64,000 nt of DNA from Argyresthia goedartella (Eukaryota > Arthropoda > Insecta > Lepidoptera > Argyresthiidae): NCBI GenBank assembly GCA_949825045.1, contig OX463818.1, forward strand, positions 33,248,906 to 33,312,905, written 5' to 3'. The notes beneath the pieces were generated by a model that was not told the origin of the DNA, searched no databases, and saw nothing but the letters and a program-made list of their open reading frames with translations. Positions 41,840 through 53,237 of this stretch are shown piece by piece (the first letter of the stretch is position 1; each line of letters starts with the position of its first letter). A program made the translations under genes and the position numbers.

Positions 41840-42030
41840 ATGGGTAAACATCTTAAGTATCGATCTCCGAAAGTAAATTGAAGGAAATAAAAAATTTGCA
41901 AATCGTAAATTATTGCCTTTATTTTTGACGAAGTGGAATAAAAACCTTTTTTACATTAAACATAAAATTCTAAATTACTTCTTTAACAAAAAATATACTC
42001 TTTACCTTAAAAAAATACTTCTGAGCTTAT

Positions 42031-42746
42031 TTAATACATAAATGGAGCAATGATCTCCAAACAGTGCCCGACCGTAATCTCGTTATAACATAACTCTGCT
42101 ATTGCTTTTTTAATCTCTTCATAGATTTCCTGATAATTTTTATTAACTTTCCTAGCAGGTTTAAAATTACGAAGCTTAGTTTCCCTTTCTAAAACTTCCA
42201 GTATTTGTGCCAAGTTAGGGTTTTTCCTTCCAACATATTTATTGATTCGCGAGTGCCATGCCTCAACTGGGTTTGTAGTTCGGATTTCCTCAGCTTCGCA
42301 GCACCACTTTTTGACAAATCCGATTTCATCCATTTAATTTGATAGTACTTGTTAAATATTGTACTTTTTTCATCCGTTGGGCTTCTTTTCATCGCATACT
42401 CGTACCCATTCTTGACAAATGCTAAAGGTAGACGGGCTAAGCCGGCACAAAGGGCTACATGACGTCTTTGAATCCTGGAATTCTTGTCAAGTGCTTTTGA
42501 TTTTCGAAAGAGGGTATTGCAAAAATGGAAAAAGCAACCCTTTACTATCGTGTCTGGAAATACGGTTTGAATACCTTTTATAGCTGCTTGTTCATAATCT
42601 AAAGTCATTTTTACTGGTTTCCAACTTGGAATTTGACTTTTAATCATCCGGAATAATATCTCATACGTTCTTTCATTCTTGTTTCGTAAGAACGCAAAAA
42701 AATTGGTACTTCCCTTTTTGCTTAGACATTAAATCCATGTATACTA
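42031..42746 (-). pseudogene. MULE transposase, C-terminal half
   Basis: It starts with SIHGFN-like codons at the mariner junction. MIKSQIPSWKPVKMTLDYEQ carries the second catalytic D in LDYEQA. FPDTIVKGCFFHFCNTLFRK is the C/H motif, and IRTTNPVEAWHSRINKYVG the catalytic E. A frame break lies near 42320. Mutator-like (MULE) transposases share exactly this KGC.FH and NP.E.WH layout. The N-terminal half is at 43804-44211 on the other strand. Confidence 0.8.
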
Positions 42747-42748
42747 TA

Positions 42749-43803
42749 CAGGGTGATCACGGGGTCGTGAAGCAAGAAAGAAGCATTTAACTTACTTTCT
42801 CCTAAGGATCACGATAGGTTAGGACTAGCAGTACACCAGCGACTTATATTAGTCAGCAAAAAAAAACTGCGATAATTCGAGATCATGGTCACCCTACTAT
42901 TTCCCAAGAAAACTTATGTCAAGTGCATGGACTTAACAATCGTTGCAGTAAGGTTTTTATGACGATATTGATAGACAGATGAGAAACTTCTTCGATGCCT
43001 ACTGCGATTACGTCGATTACTTTGTCATATTTAGAAGGAAAAGACTGAATAAAATTTTTAACTTTATTTACAAAAACAACGCTAAACTTACTTCAAAAGT
43101 TGTTCGAAATGTGAACCCTGTTCCTGTTCGCACAATTCCGCCCGTCGCCTAAGATTGGCCTTAATCTGTTCAGAGCAAAGCGGTTTTGCTTAACCGTTTC
43201 AAAGGCTAAAACAATCCGCTGGCGTAGCTCTTCTACGGTGTTAGATTCTTGCTCATACGCCAATCGTTTCACCTCTCACCAGAGAAAAAAGTCCAACTGT
43301 GTGAGGTCGGGGCTGCGAGGTGGCCATGGAACAGGTCCAAGGCGACCGATCCATCGTCGCGGAAATTGTTCATTCAAATAACCACGAACACGGTTATGGA
43401 AATGAGCAGGTGCACCATCATGTTGATAATGCAGGTTTTCCAAATAATGTTCCGGGACGCCTCGCAATAGTTCCGGCACAACTTCACGTAACAAGTCAAG
43501 GTAATTCATACCATTCAATCTACCTTCAATAAAATGAGGTCCGATAACAACATCGTTAATAACTCCCGCCCAAACATTTAAAGAAAATCGAGTCTGATAT
43601 GCGTTTCTCCGAGTAAGATGCGGGTTTTCAGCACTCCAAAAATGTTCGTTGTGCACATTGAAAAAACCAATACGCATAAATGTACTCTCGTCAGTCCACA
43701 AGATATTCGTTTCTTCATTTTCTAAAATCCATCGACACATGTTCATTCGTAAGGGAAGATCAGGGGCGGAAATATCCTGGACAGGCAGAAAATGATATGG
43801 ATG
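42749..43803 (-). mobile_element. Mariner B, 3' half, with transposase catalytic domain pseudogene
   Basis: The terminal repeat CAGGGTGATCACGGGGTCGTGA starts at 42749 after TA. Coding from 43803 reads HPYHFLPVQDISAPDLPLRM, NILWTDESTFMR (first D), HYQHDGAPAHFHN (second D), SPDLTQLDFFLW (third D, 41 residues on). A TGA after FFLW, where a Gly codon is expected, is followed by VKRLAYEQESNTVEELRQR. After a shift comes a family C-terminus (GSHFEQLLK) ending at 43088. The N-terminal half is at 44523-44801 in the opposite orientation. Confidence 0.85.
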
Positions 43804-44211
43804 TTTGGCAAATGACGCTAAATGCATATTTGAACAAGAACTTAGTGGTCTGAAAAAAAAAGTTTGTACTAACAACTATCCTATTCAGAAACAATTTGAC
43901 GAAATGGTGAGTGAACTCAACGATAAAGGAGTGAACTTTCTTCACGAATTACCTAAATTCCAGAACATCAAAACCGGTTTATACAATGAAAGATACAGAA
44001 ACTTGGGAGTGCCCGAACTACAATTTAGATCGCCTCAAGAGGTAATAGTGCCGATTAAGTTTGAACATTTAGTCATCGCCGATTACAATGATGTCGGTAT
44101 GAGAATCCTTGTGTTTGGTTCCCCTGATACGCAACAAATAATACATCATTTTCAGCACTTTTTTCTTGATGATTCTTTTAAATCATGCCCACTTCCGTTT
44201 AAACAATTATA
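43804..44211 (+). pseudogene. MULE transposase, N-terminal half, inverted
   Basis: The plus frame reads ANDAKCIFEQELSGLKKKVC, VPIKFEHLVIADYNDVGMRI, LVFGSPDTQQIIHHFQHF and FLDDSFKSCPLPFKQLY. The last is the MULE box 1 (catalytic D in LDDSFK). It stops exactly at the TA where mariner B begins; the next MULE codons are those at 42746 on the other strand. Confidence 0.75.
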
Positions 44212-44801
44212 CAGGGTGATTTCGGGGTCGTGATCCCAACCATTTTTTTGTGACTCAGTAAATGATTACGATGATTTTAATTGAAACAAAGATGATTCGT
44301 TATTTACGTATTTTTATTTAAAAATTATTATTGACTCAAAATGCGTGGTCACCCTACTTTTAATATTACACCTTTTTAGAAAAGAAACTCTCTGATAGAA
44401 TACTTAATAATTTATGAGTAATAATGTCACAACACGTCAAAGTCAATAAACGTGTCAACAAGATTTAAAATAAAATAATTAAGCCTCTGCCGTACCCATT
44501 TTCTAATATCGAGCGATCAGATATGGTTATGTTTTACTATCAAACACACAACACTACCAGAGCAAGTGAAATGTTTCATCAGCGATATCCCAATTTGCCA
44601 ATACCAACTAGACGTTTGATTAATACAATGGTGCATAATCTTCGAGAATCGCCAGCAAGGCGAGGCAGTCCCGAGAACCTAGATCAACGCATACTCAGAT
44701 ATTTTCTCCGAGATCCGCAACGCAGTACCCGACAGGCTGCTAGAAGGTACAATGTCAGCCAAAGTTTTGTCTGGAAATTGCTCAACGCTTCTGGATTATA
44801 A
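44212..44801 (+). mobile_element. Mariner B, 5' half, with DUF4817 helix-turn-helix pseudogene (inverted)
   Basis: The terminal repeat CAGGGTGATTTCGGGGTCGTGA starts at 44212. The 5'UTR reaches 44522. The frame 44523-44801 reads MVMFYYQTHNTTRASEMFHQ, LRDPQRSTRQAARRYNVSQS and FVWKLLNASGL. The next family residues (HPYHF) are found at 43803 on the minus strand, so the two halves belong together. Confidence 0.8.
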
Positions 44802-44821
44802 ACATAAACATAATTATATAC

Positions 44822-45291
44822 ATAATTATAAACATACAAAATATTAATTTGGAATACTAATGGTGAACATTAATTGGAATACCGAATTCCAAATTACCAT
44901 CACCCCAAGTATTCCAAATTAGCAACACGGCATGATTCGACATAACCTCAATTTGTAGGTTACTAAACACGCCTATCATTAAAATCACACCTAATTTGCG
45001 CAATTTCATTGTTATCTGATAACATTGTTAAGCAGTGAAAAAATTATACACAGGATTACAGCAATAAAAACAGATTTAATGTCATACCTTATTTTTCTTA
45101 AATCGCTGTTTGCACTTTTCGGTATCTGGACGCCATATTAGAACAATGGCGGCTCCCTCTCAAAACCTAATCGTAAGCTGCCAATGTCTGCTATGAGTTT
45201 ACATCCATACAATGGAGATGGCGCTACTGGTTTCTGTAATACCTTGCTATTCCGAATTGCCAGCAGTATTCCAAATATACTTCACTTCCTG
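44822..45291. mobile_element. Pogo element right-end fragment (S2)
   Basis: Matches 24830-25890 without the LINE fragment; ends ...ttcacttcctg. It carries the GGAATA palindrome at 44845-44925. No coding. Confidence 0.85.
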
Positions 45292-45299
45292 AATATTTC

Positions 45300-47892
45300 A
45301 TTTCATTTCATTTGTTTATTTGCTAATTCACAGCATATTTAAATAAATAATACAATCAATATTAAAAACATTAAATGCCAATTACGAATCAGTGCGATCT
45401 ATAAACTTTCAATAGGGTAATAAAGTAAAGTAGTATATAGTAGTAAAGTAAATAAGTAAAACAAAGAAAATTAAAATTGCAAAAATGCTTCAAAAATGTG
45501 TGAATATGGCAACATGTATGTGGGGTGAGTGAGTGTACTGTGTACCTGCTTAGCCCTACGACCAAGGTCTTGGGTTCGGGTTTAGGGCAGGTTGCCCACT
45601 AAACAGGGTGAGTTACTGTAGTTGTGTTGTGTGGTGTGGATGTTCCGGAAGTGTTATCAACGCTGATACTAATCTAGCACTGGTATATTTTAGTCCGTCT
45701 CATGACACATTAATTATTAATCCGCCCCAATAGTTCCTTTTTTATTTGGAGCACGAATTTAGGACGACTCAACAGAAAAATGTCCAGGTCAGAAAAGTGT
45801 CTCTCGTAAACATCGATGCTTCTGTTCAAAGGTGAGTTGGCAGCGTAGCCGGCGCGGGCGCGGGCATGTGTGAGCACGCTCGGGACGCGCCGGCGCGCTC
45901 GCGGGGGGGCGGCGCGCAGTAACACCTTGCTCACTAATGCACTACTATCGATGCGATAACTAACGACGTCATGCGGAAGTTTCATTTCAGCCAATGTTCT
46001 CCTGTCTGCCAATGACATAATTGTATGATTCTCCAAGCTTTCTTGGCGAGTGCACTCCGAAGAACCAGACCTATAATTTAATTGTTTGATGAATCTATTT
46101 TGTACTGATTCAATCCTTTCGGAATGTGTTGAATAGTTCGGTGACCAAACCGGCGACGCATACTCGAGTACACTACGGACATAAGCAAAATAAAGCGTTT
46201 TTAGCACAAGAGACGAGCGCAGCGGCTTAGAGGCACGATATATAAAACCTAACATTTTGACCGCCTTAGATATAATGTTATCGTAATGTGGTATGAACGT
46301 AAGTTTGGAGTCAAGTATCACGCCGAGGTCTCTGATTTCTGTAACTCTATTCAGGGTGTGGTCATTTAGTCTGTATTGGAAATCGATGCTTGTGTGTTTC
46401 CTAGAGAAGGTGATGCACTGGCATTTCACAGCGTTCAGATCCAGGCTGTTACGTTTGCAGTAGTCCGAGAGCCTACAGAGATCATCCTGGAGTTTTCTGC
46501 AGTCCTGTTCCGTGGCAATAGGCATGTAAATTTTAGTATCATCTGCGTACATGAGTAAATGGGCAAAACTGAAGCATTTAGATATATCATACATACACAC
46601 ATTAAATAGAAGTGGTCCTAAATGGGAACCCTGGGGGACTCCGGATGGTATAGGAGCAAAACGCGATTTGTAGCAGCCGATTCTGACCGCCTGGCTACGA
46701 TTTCGAAGGTACGAGTCGATCCACCTAAGCAAATCATCGTGTATGCCGATTTCGGTTAACTTATTGATGATAACATCGTGTCTAAGCCTATCAAAGCATT
46801 TGGAATAATCGGTATACACGGCGTCTACCTGATAGCCTTGATCCATGTTAGCAGCCACAGCATCTACGAACTCGACCAACTTAGAAACAGTAGAGCGCTT
46901 ACGCATAAAACCATGTTGAGCGTGTGGGATGCTACGTGATACAATGGGGTATATTTGGTCATGGACTGTCCTATTGTACAAAGTAGTGAGCCAATCGATT
47001 TTGGATAATTCAGCCATAATATTATCATAATCTGCTTTTTTATATTGAAATATTTTTTTGGGGGTAGTAGGAAGGAATTTCATTCCGATATTGGTTAGTT
47101 TTATTTCAAGAGCGGGGTGGTGTGGCATATCTTCACGAGTTATTGGATTGAGTGCGCGAGTCACCTCTGCCTCAGAGTCACAGAACACGAGATCGAGCTG
47201 CCTATCATTACCGTTCAGCACATCACTAAACTGCGTCCAGCCGGCCAGGGATAATTCATCTAAAATAGTGTTTTGACAGTTGTTGATAGTGCCAGTTCAG
47301 TTTCCAAGTAATGGCGGGCAAATTGAAATCTCCCAATAAAAGATAATGATCATCGGAGCAATCATCGTGGATATAATTAGCAAGACTAACAAGCAGCGCA
47401 TCGTGCTTCGCTCCAGCTCCGGGCAGGTAAGTGCAGATGACATGTAGGTCGCTATCAGCATGTACGCTGCCGGCAGGCACGGTCACGTGAACCAACTCCA
47501 AGTGGGAGTACGCGGGGGACGGGAGCACGCGCCGGGCGGCGAGCTTGCGCCCCGTGAGAAGCATCACCCCTCCTCCCACCGTGGTGTCAGGTTTGTGACC
47601 GGTGGGGGGAGTTCGATCAGCCCTGTGGACGTCGTAACGAGGGTCGCTGACCTCAGCGTCAAATACTCCGTCAGTGAGGTTGGTCTCACAAATAGCTACT
47701 GCGTCGTAATTATGTTTAAGTAATCCTAGCACAAATTTAGTAGTTTTACCTCGTATGCTACGAGAGTTTTGGTAGTAGATATTTATAGGCGCGAATGGTA
47801 AGGTATTAATAAAATCGTTAATACAATTGAACGTTTGAGTCGTGCAGTAGGCATTCTACAAATGTACAGAATCATATCAACGCGATAACTAG
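45300..47892 (-). mobile_element. LINE-C, 5'-truncated non-LTR retrotransposon
   Basis: It lies between DIRS halves that are contiguous in S1: left flank gaatatttc, right flank ggatatctc, probably a decayed target duplication. The 3'UTR (45300-45709) ends in a (catttcattt) tail. Coding is on the minus strand. Confidence 0.8.
45710..47830 (-). pseudogene. LINE-C ORF2: endonuclease and RT with internal deletion
   Basis: Endonuclease part: INIYYQNSRSIRGK, NYDAVAICETNLTDGVFD (E), DHYLLLGDFNLPAITW (D/N). After a shift near 47250, NGNDRQLDLVFCD and HHPALEIKL end the endonuclease. At AELSKIDW|LTTLYN the first RT blocks are missing, then QHGFMRKRSTVSKLVEFVDA, GVPQGSHLGPLLFNVCMYDI and LLMYADDTKIYMPIA (catalytic ADD) follow to a complete C-terminus. 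A GC-rich Arg/Ala stretch (RAAPPRARRRV) lies near 45880. The deletion makes it non-functional. CR1/Jockey group by block layout. Confidence 0.85.
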
Positions 47893-48380
47893 GATATCTC
47901 TAGGATATATTTGTCTGAGCGAATATTGTTATAAGAGCTATCAATATTATCTATCCACCATTTAAAATCAGGTTTTAAATGGTCAGGTATATTCATAATT
48001 CTATTGTAGTCATCATTGTTAATAAGGTTCAGATATTTGGTTCTTTCAAAGTCTTTAGTATACAACCACCCATATTTAATTGCCGGACAAGCTGAAGTTA
48101 ATAGACCCAAAAGTATAGCAAAGCACCTTATCTTACACTTCTTTAATAATGAGAAGCGTATTAATTCATTTTTGTTTTTTTTACGTTTTTCCTTTGGGAG
48201 TTCTATGGTCATTTTTGTTGAGTTAAGAATAAAGCCCAGGAATTGACAAGATTGTGAAGGCTCAAGATTAATTTTTTCATAATTTATGATAAATCCTAGG
48301 GAGGTAAGTAATTTTAAGGTGGTGTCTATATCCTCATTTGAGTTAGTATCGCTTTCTGATATTATAAGAATATCATCTAA
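47893..48380 (-). pseudogene. DIRS reverse transcriptase, C-terminal part (S2)
   Basis: LDDILIISESDTNSNEDIDT to KPDFKWWIDNIDSSYNNIRS in one frame, nearly the same as 25891-26378. The codons before LDD belong to the piggyBac end, not to DIRS. Confidence 0.85.
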
Positions 48381-48529
48381 CCCGGCGAGCATGAGGTGGA
48401 AAAAAATAACATCAAGCATGTGGCAGGGCATGACATACCCAAAATGTAATGTACCATAATATAGTTGTTTTTAATTTAATTTATTTTTTCTATTGTATAT
48501 TGTTAAATTATGCATTACTTAATAGAATT

Positions 48530-48718
48530 TTAGGAGTGTCAATAATATTCACTTAGTCTTTAGTATAGATCCTTTATTACAGTTCAGCTTTACACGGTAC
48601 ACCTGGGATAACACAGAAGAGACAAGTTACTTAGAACGCGATTACGGAACGACTAACTCGCAAGCAGAGCGCACTCGCTACCACTGTTACATATTGCTGA
48701 CATAAGCATGTCCCTACA
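48530..48718 (-). repeat. Ty3/Gypsy 3' LTR
   Basis: 189 bp; minus strand TGTAGGGACATGC...CACTCCTAA. I see no difference from 54193-54381. Confidence 0.95.
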
Positions 48719-48733
48719 CTCATCCCCCTCTTA
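48719..48733 (-). promoter_or_regulatory. Polypurine tract of the Ty3/Gypsy element
   Basis: The minus strand AAGAGGGGGATGAG abuts the 3' LTR, the plus-strand primer position. Confidence 0.75.
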
Positions 48734-49086
48734 AAAAAAACAAAAATTTTACTTGAAATTTTTAACAATTACAAAACATTATGCAAAAACTTACTTGACT
48801 GACTGTACTTTGAAACGTCCAATACAATGCAAAAATACCTGATACTATCTGTAATGATTCTGCTGACTCTAAGTTCTGAGCAACGCTGCAATGATAAACA
48901 CTAATGCAAAACTGTATTCTGATTCTGAATGATGAAATATACCTTCTGTTAATATATATCGTGTTTCATTTGTTATTTATAACAATGCTTATGCCTACAT
49001 CCGTTTAACAAAACATTGTCTACATGTATTCCTTTCTAATTCAAAGATTAGAAATTACACTTGCAATTAAATATGTTAGTTAAAAC

Positions 49087-49166
49087 TTGTTGGAATGAGT
49101 ACCTCCTTGGCGTCATACTAAGTACACAATCCCACGAAAGTCCTACGTTGATACTCATTCCAACAA
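49087..49166. repeat. Perfect 15-bp inverted repeat in the Ty3/Gypsy 3' region
   Basis: ttgttggaatgagta (49087-49101) and tactcattccaacaa (49152-49166) with a 50-nt loop. The surrounding 48734-49484 has no coding frame I can support, and a short (aatac)n run near 49405. Confidence 0.6.
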
Positions 49167-49484
49167 TTACACATAAGTTGTATATCAATCAATACGTTAT
49201 CAAACTTACTTGGGACGAAATACCGTAGTTATACAAAACTGAACTGAGGATAACCCACTTAAGACTAACATAAAATACTTTAGTACATTCCATATTAACT
49301 TGTGTGACACAAAAATAAACGTACACCTATTCATTTTTGTGTCCCCAAGCCAACGATACATACATATGCGGTACATGTGTTTCAATGCCCGACTTGAAAT
49401 TCAATACATTGCAATACAATACAATACAATACTTTGCAAATACAATCAATAGAAAAAAAAACTTACGAGACTACTTCGTAATCG

Positions 49485-49718
49485 CTACACACTTTGGGAT
49501 GCTGCATTCATGTCCTTTCTAAACAATTTTCTTAGATGATTCTTGTAAAGTCTGAAGGCCACATACAAATACATAAGCACTACAGCCACTGTCAGCACCA
49601 TCAACATCACAAAATTACTATTAACTTTTGTTTCTACCTCTGTGATGCGCGGACTCGCGTTATTAGCTCCGTTTTGCGCAATGAGTATTTCCTCGTGCTT
49701 GCTTTGATTTCCACCCAT
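49485..49718 (-). CDS. Small predicted N-myristoylated single-pass membrane protein, 77 codons
   Basis: It lies between pol and the 3' LTR, where env would sit. I choose the ATG at 49718, not the in-frame one at 49757, because the protein then begins MGGNQSKHEE, a fit to the N-myristoylation pattern (Gly2, Ser6, Lys7). Residues 36-55 (FVMLMVLTVAVVLMYLYVAF) form one membrane span; 56-68 are basic (RLYKNHLRKLFRK). There is no signal peptide, furin-like site or Cys pattern of a classical envelope protein. Expression would need a spliced or internal-start RNA; the 260 bp to pol has no obvious promoter. Function unknown; assembly at membranes is one guess. It could also be a chance frame. Confidence 0.5.
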   Translation of the reverse strand: MGGNQSKHEEILIAQNGANNASPRITEVETKVNSNFVMLMVLTVAVVLMYLYVAFRLYKNHLRKLFRKDMNAASQSV

Positions 49719-49979
49719 TGTGTTCCAAAAAATAGCAATTTTGTTAACTCGATACAATTGATGCGCTATGGGCCCGATAAGTAACTCTTATCAATATTGC
49801 GGTAATAATGACGATTTACTCTCGCACAGCTATATTTAAACTATTGACTATTCTAATTAATGGTGCTGACCGCTGAGGTAAACATTTTTCTTACAACAAC
49901 ATCCGTCATTTAACATCTGACAAAATCCGTATTTAAACTATATTATTTTCTATTCAAAACTTATACCTATTGCGTGTGC

Positions 49980-52900
49980 TCAATTAATGAAGCGCACGGG
50001 TCGCTTGACGACGCGGCCGCTACGTGTGCACTTTTCGCTGGCGGGTACTAAATCTGCCGCTGGCTCGAAATTTGAAAAGGGGGGTGGCATGTCTATTGTC
50101 TGTTGGTTTGTTTGTCCCCTAACTCTCAATGCTACCCTTGGGTTTCTGCCTAATGTATCTTCGTCTTCCCTAATTAAATACGCCGGTTTAAGCCTGTCTA
50201 TAGAAACTTGCGTGATTCTGTTGGGCAACTGTATCGAATAATATTTGTCTGTTCTACTTACTATTTTGTACGGTCCGTCATACGGTGGCTGTAAAGGCTT
50301 GCGTACGGCGTCATTTCTAATAAATACATACTCACATAATTTCAGGTCCGGATGAACAAACACGGTTCTAGAATTCGAGTGTGAACTGGGCTGGGGCCTA
50401 TTCTGTGCAATTGACTTACGCAGTGTTTCCAAGTACTCATGTTCATCTAACGATCTCTGAGGACTCTGTACATACATTTCACCTGGTAAAGTGATTGTCT
50501 GTCCATATACCAGTTCTGCGGCACTTATCCCTGAATCACTACGAATGGTTGTTCTCAACCCAAGCAGGATCGTTGGAAGTTCGTCCACCCACGAGGTCTG
50601 CGATAACCTTGCCATTTACGCCGCCTTAAGGCTACGGTGCCAGCGTTCTATCATGCCGTTGCTCTCGGGGTGGTATGGGGTTGTTCTGATTCTACTTACC
50701 CCTAACATATGCATCAGTTTTGTGAACAAATCACTCTCGAATTGCCGGCCTATGTCTGTGGTTATTACCCTGCAATTTCCAAATCGACAAATCCAGCCCT
50801 CGTATAGCGTTTTTGCAACTATATCTGCCGTTATTGTTTTCAGTGGGAAAGCCTCAGGCCACCTGGTGAATCTGTCTATAACTGTCAATACATACCTGTA
50901 CCCTTCCTGAGTTGTCTGTAGCGGGCCAACTATATCGACGTGAATATGTTCGAAACGTTCTTTCTTCTCAAATTGTCCTATCCCGGAGCTGGTATGACGC
51001 ACTACTTTGGCTCGCTGACAGGCGATACAAGTTTTGGCCCAAAGGCCTACATCCTTATTCATACCTGGCCAAAAGTACCTCTTAGCTACCATTCTCCTTG
51101 TTGTCCTAATACCTGGGTGGCTGATGCCATGAATCGCATCAAAAACTTGTTTCCTCATATTTTCCGGGACGTATGGTCTAATATTTTTTTGAGTTACTTC
51201 ACAATAAATCTTGCTGTCTGAGTTGGGCATGCTACATTGTTTCAATTCATAACTATTTTTATCGCTCGCTTCATTTAGCAGTAATGTAATCTGAGTATCG
51301 GCTTCCTGCGCTCTTGCTAGGTCTGTGAAATCGAACACAGTGGGACATTCTATTGTTTCTACACGGGACAAGGCGTCAGCTACAATGTTTAGGTCGCCTT
51401 TTATATGTCGTATATCTGTTGAGAACTCACTTATGTATGCTAATTGTCTAATTCTTCTAGCTAATTCCTTGCCGTTGTCGGGCTTTGTAAATGCGAATGA
51501 TAGCGGCTTATGGTCCGTGAAGATTATCAATGGTCGGCCTTCGATCATGTTCTGGAAATGTTCGATTGATAAGTATATTGCTAAAAGTTCCCTGTCATAG
51601 GTACTATATTTAGTCTGAGTACCGGAAAGTTTCTTTGAGTAAAATCCTAACGGTCTCCACGACTTACCATCCCACTGCTGTAGTACTCCGCCGATACACG
51701 AGTCAGACGCATCAGACATCAGTGCTAAAGGAACGCCTTCCAATGGATGAGCTAGGGTAATAGCATTTCTAAGGCTCACCTTACATTGTTCAAATGCTTT
51801 ACTCGCCTCCTCCGTCCACGTTATTCTGGTCTTATCTCTTTTCTTAGTGTTGTGCAGAAACTTGTTCAGTTCCTGCTGTTGTTCCACGGCTCTGGGCAGA
51901 TGAGATCTGTAAAAATTAATCATCCCTAAGAATCTTCTCAGTTGTTCTACTGTTTGTGGACGAGGAAAATTCATGATGGCCTCCACTTTACTTTGGAGGG
52001 GTGTGATACCCTCCGCCGATACCTCATAACCAAGGAATTCTACTTTATCTTTTGCAAATTCACACTTTGCCATATTGATGGTTAGCCCGCACTCACTATA
52101 CCTTTGGCAAACCACATCAAGGTGTTTCTTATGGCATTCCACACAATGACTCGATATAATGACGTCATCAATATAACAGAATAGGTTCGATTTTTCGGTA
52201 CTCGATTCCCTGGTAGCCTCGCACCTAATCTGTTCTATGCCTTTTAATACTACGTCGTTCATGAACCTTTGATACGTCTGGGCTGCGTTACATAGGCCAA
52301 ACGTCATTCTGGGAAACTCGAATAGCCCAAATGGGGTAATTATTGCGGTTTTTTCGACGTCCTGAGGATTGATTGGGATGTTATGGAATGCCTTATTTGC
52401 ATCAATATGCGAAAAAAGTTTCTTACCTGAAAGTCCATATGTGAAGTCCTGCAGTCTTGGGATGGGGTAACGGTCCGGCTTGGTCGCCGCGTTCAGCTGC
52501 CTGTAGTCACCACAGGGTCGGATTTGCCCATCTTTCTTGGGCACAACGTGAAGCGGGCTTGCCCATTCGCTCTTCGATGGACGGCAAATACCTAATTCTT
52601 GCATATTCCTAAATTCCTCCCTGACCTTGTCATACCTATCTGGGGGTAAACGTCTCGCCTTTGCATGAACAGGTGGGCCCTTTGTATCAATGTAATGGTG
52701 TACCCCGTGTTTAGTATCATATTTCAGGTTAAAAGGCCTGGTTATGTCTGGGTATCTAGCCAAAATTTCGCTACAGGGGTTTCCGCCATCGAAAGTGCTC
52801 ACTGTAGTAGCCCCATCATCAACCAAAATTCCTATTGTTTTTAAGTCAGTAATTTTATCTCGCAAACATTTCCCACTTACATCAACTAACAGCTTATAAT

Positions 52901-53237
52901 GCTCTAAAAAATCTGCTCCCAAGATTGGTTTGCTTACATTGGCAATTACAAACACCCATTTCAATGCTCTTCTTAATCTTAAATTTAATTCTAAAGTCAC
53001 AGTTCCGTAGGTTTGTATCTCCGAACCGTTTGCCGCATATAGTTTATAAGATACATTTCCACGTCGCAAATGTTTGTTCACTTTTGATTTTGGAATAACT
53101 GAAATGTTCGCACCAGTATCCACTAACCACCGCAACGCGTTTTTACGATCGTACACACAGAGACGATTTTCTCGCAGCACGGTATTTCCTACGTCTCCTG
53201 AGGCCGTTGCTTCTAGTTTTCCGCCGGTTGTTTCCAT
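49980..53237 (-). pseudogene. Ty3/Gypsy pol: protease, RT, RNase H, integrase, one stop codon
   Basis: It overlaps gag in a different frame, implying translational frameshifting. Protease has LRWLVDTGANISVIPK; RT has YRQLNAATKPDRYPIPR and FCYIDDVIISS (YIDD); RNase H has LMSDASDSCIGGVLQQW. Integrase has an H2C2 finger (HGISHPGIRTTRRM...CIACQRAK) and catalytic D in HIHVDIVGPL, D in VITTDIGRQF, E in NGMIERWHRSLKAA. A single TAA at 50616 right after this E box separates the last 211 codons, which stay in the same frame; one base change (TTA to TAA) would explain it. Everything else is open. Confidence 0.95.

Noticed and set aside
48719..49980. Classical env gene in the Gypsy element
   Set aside because: No frame of suitable length, no signal peptide, cleavage site or fusion peptide; only the 77-codon frame is open.
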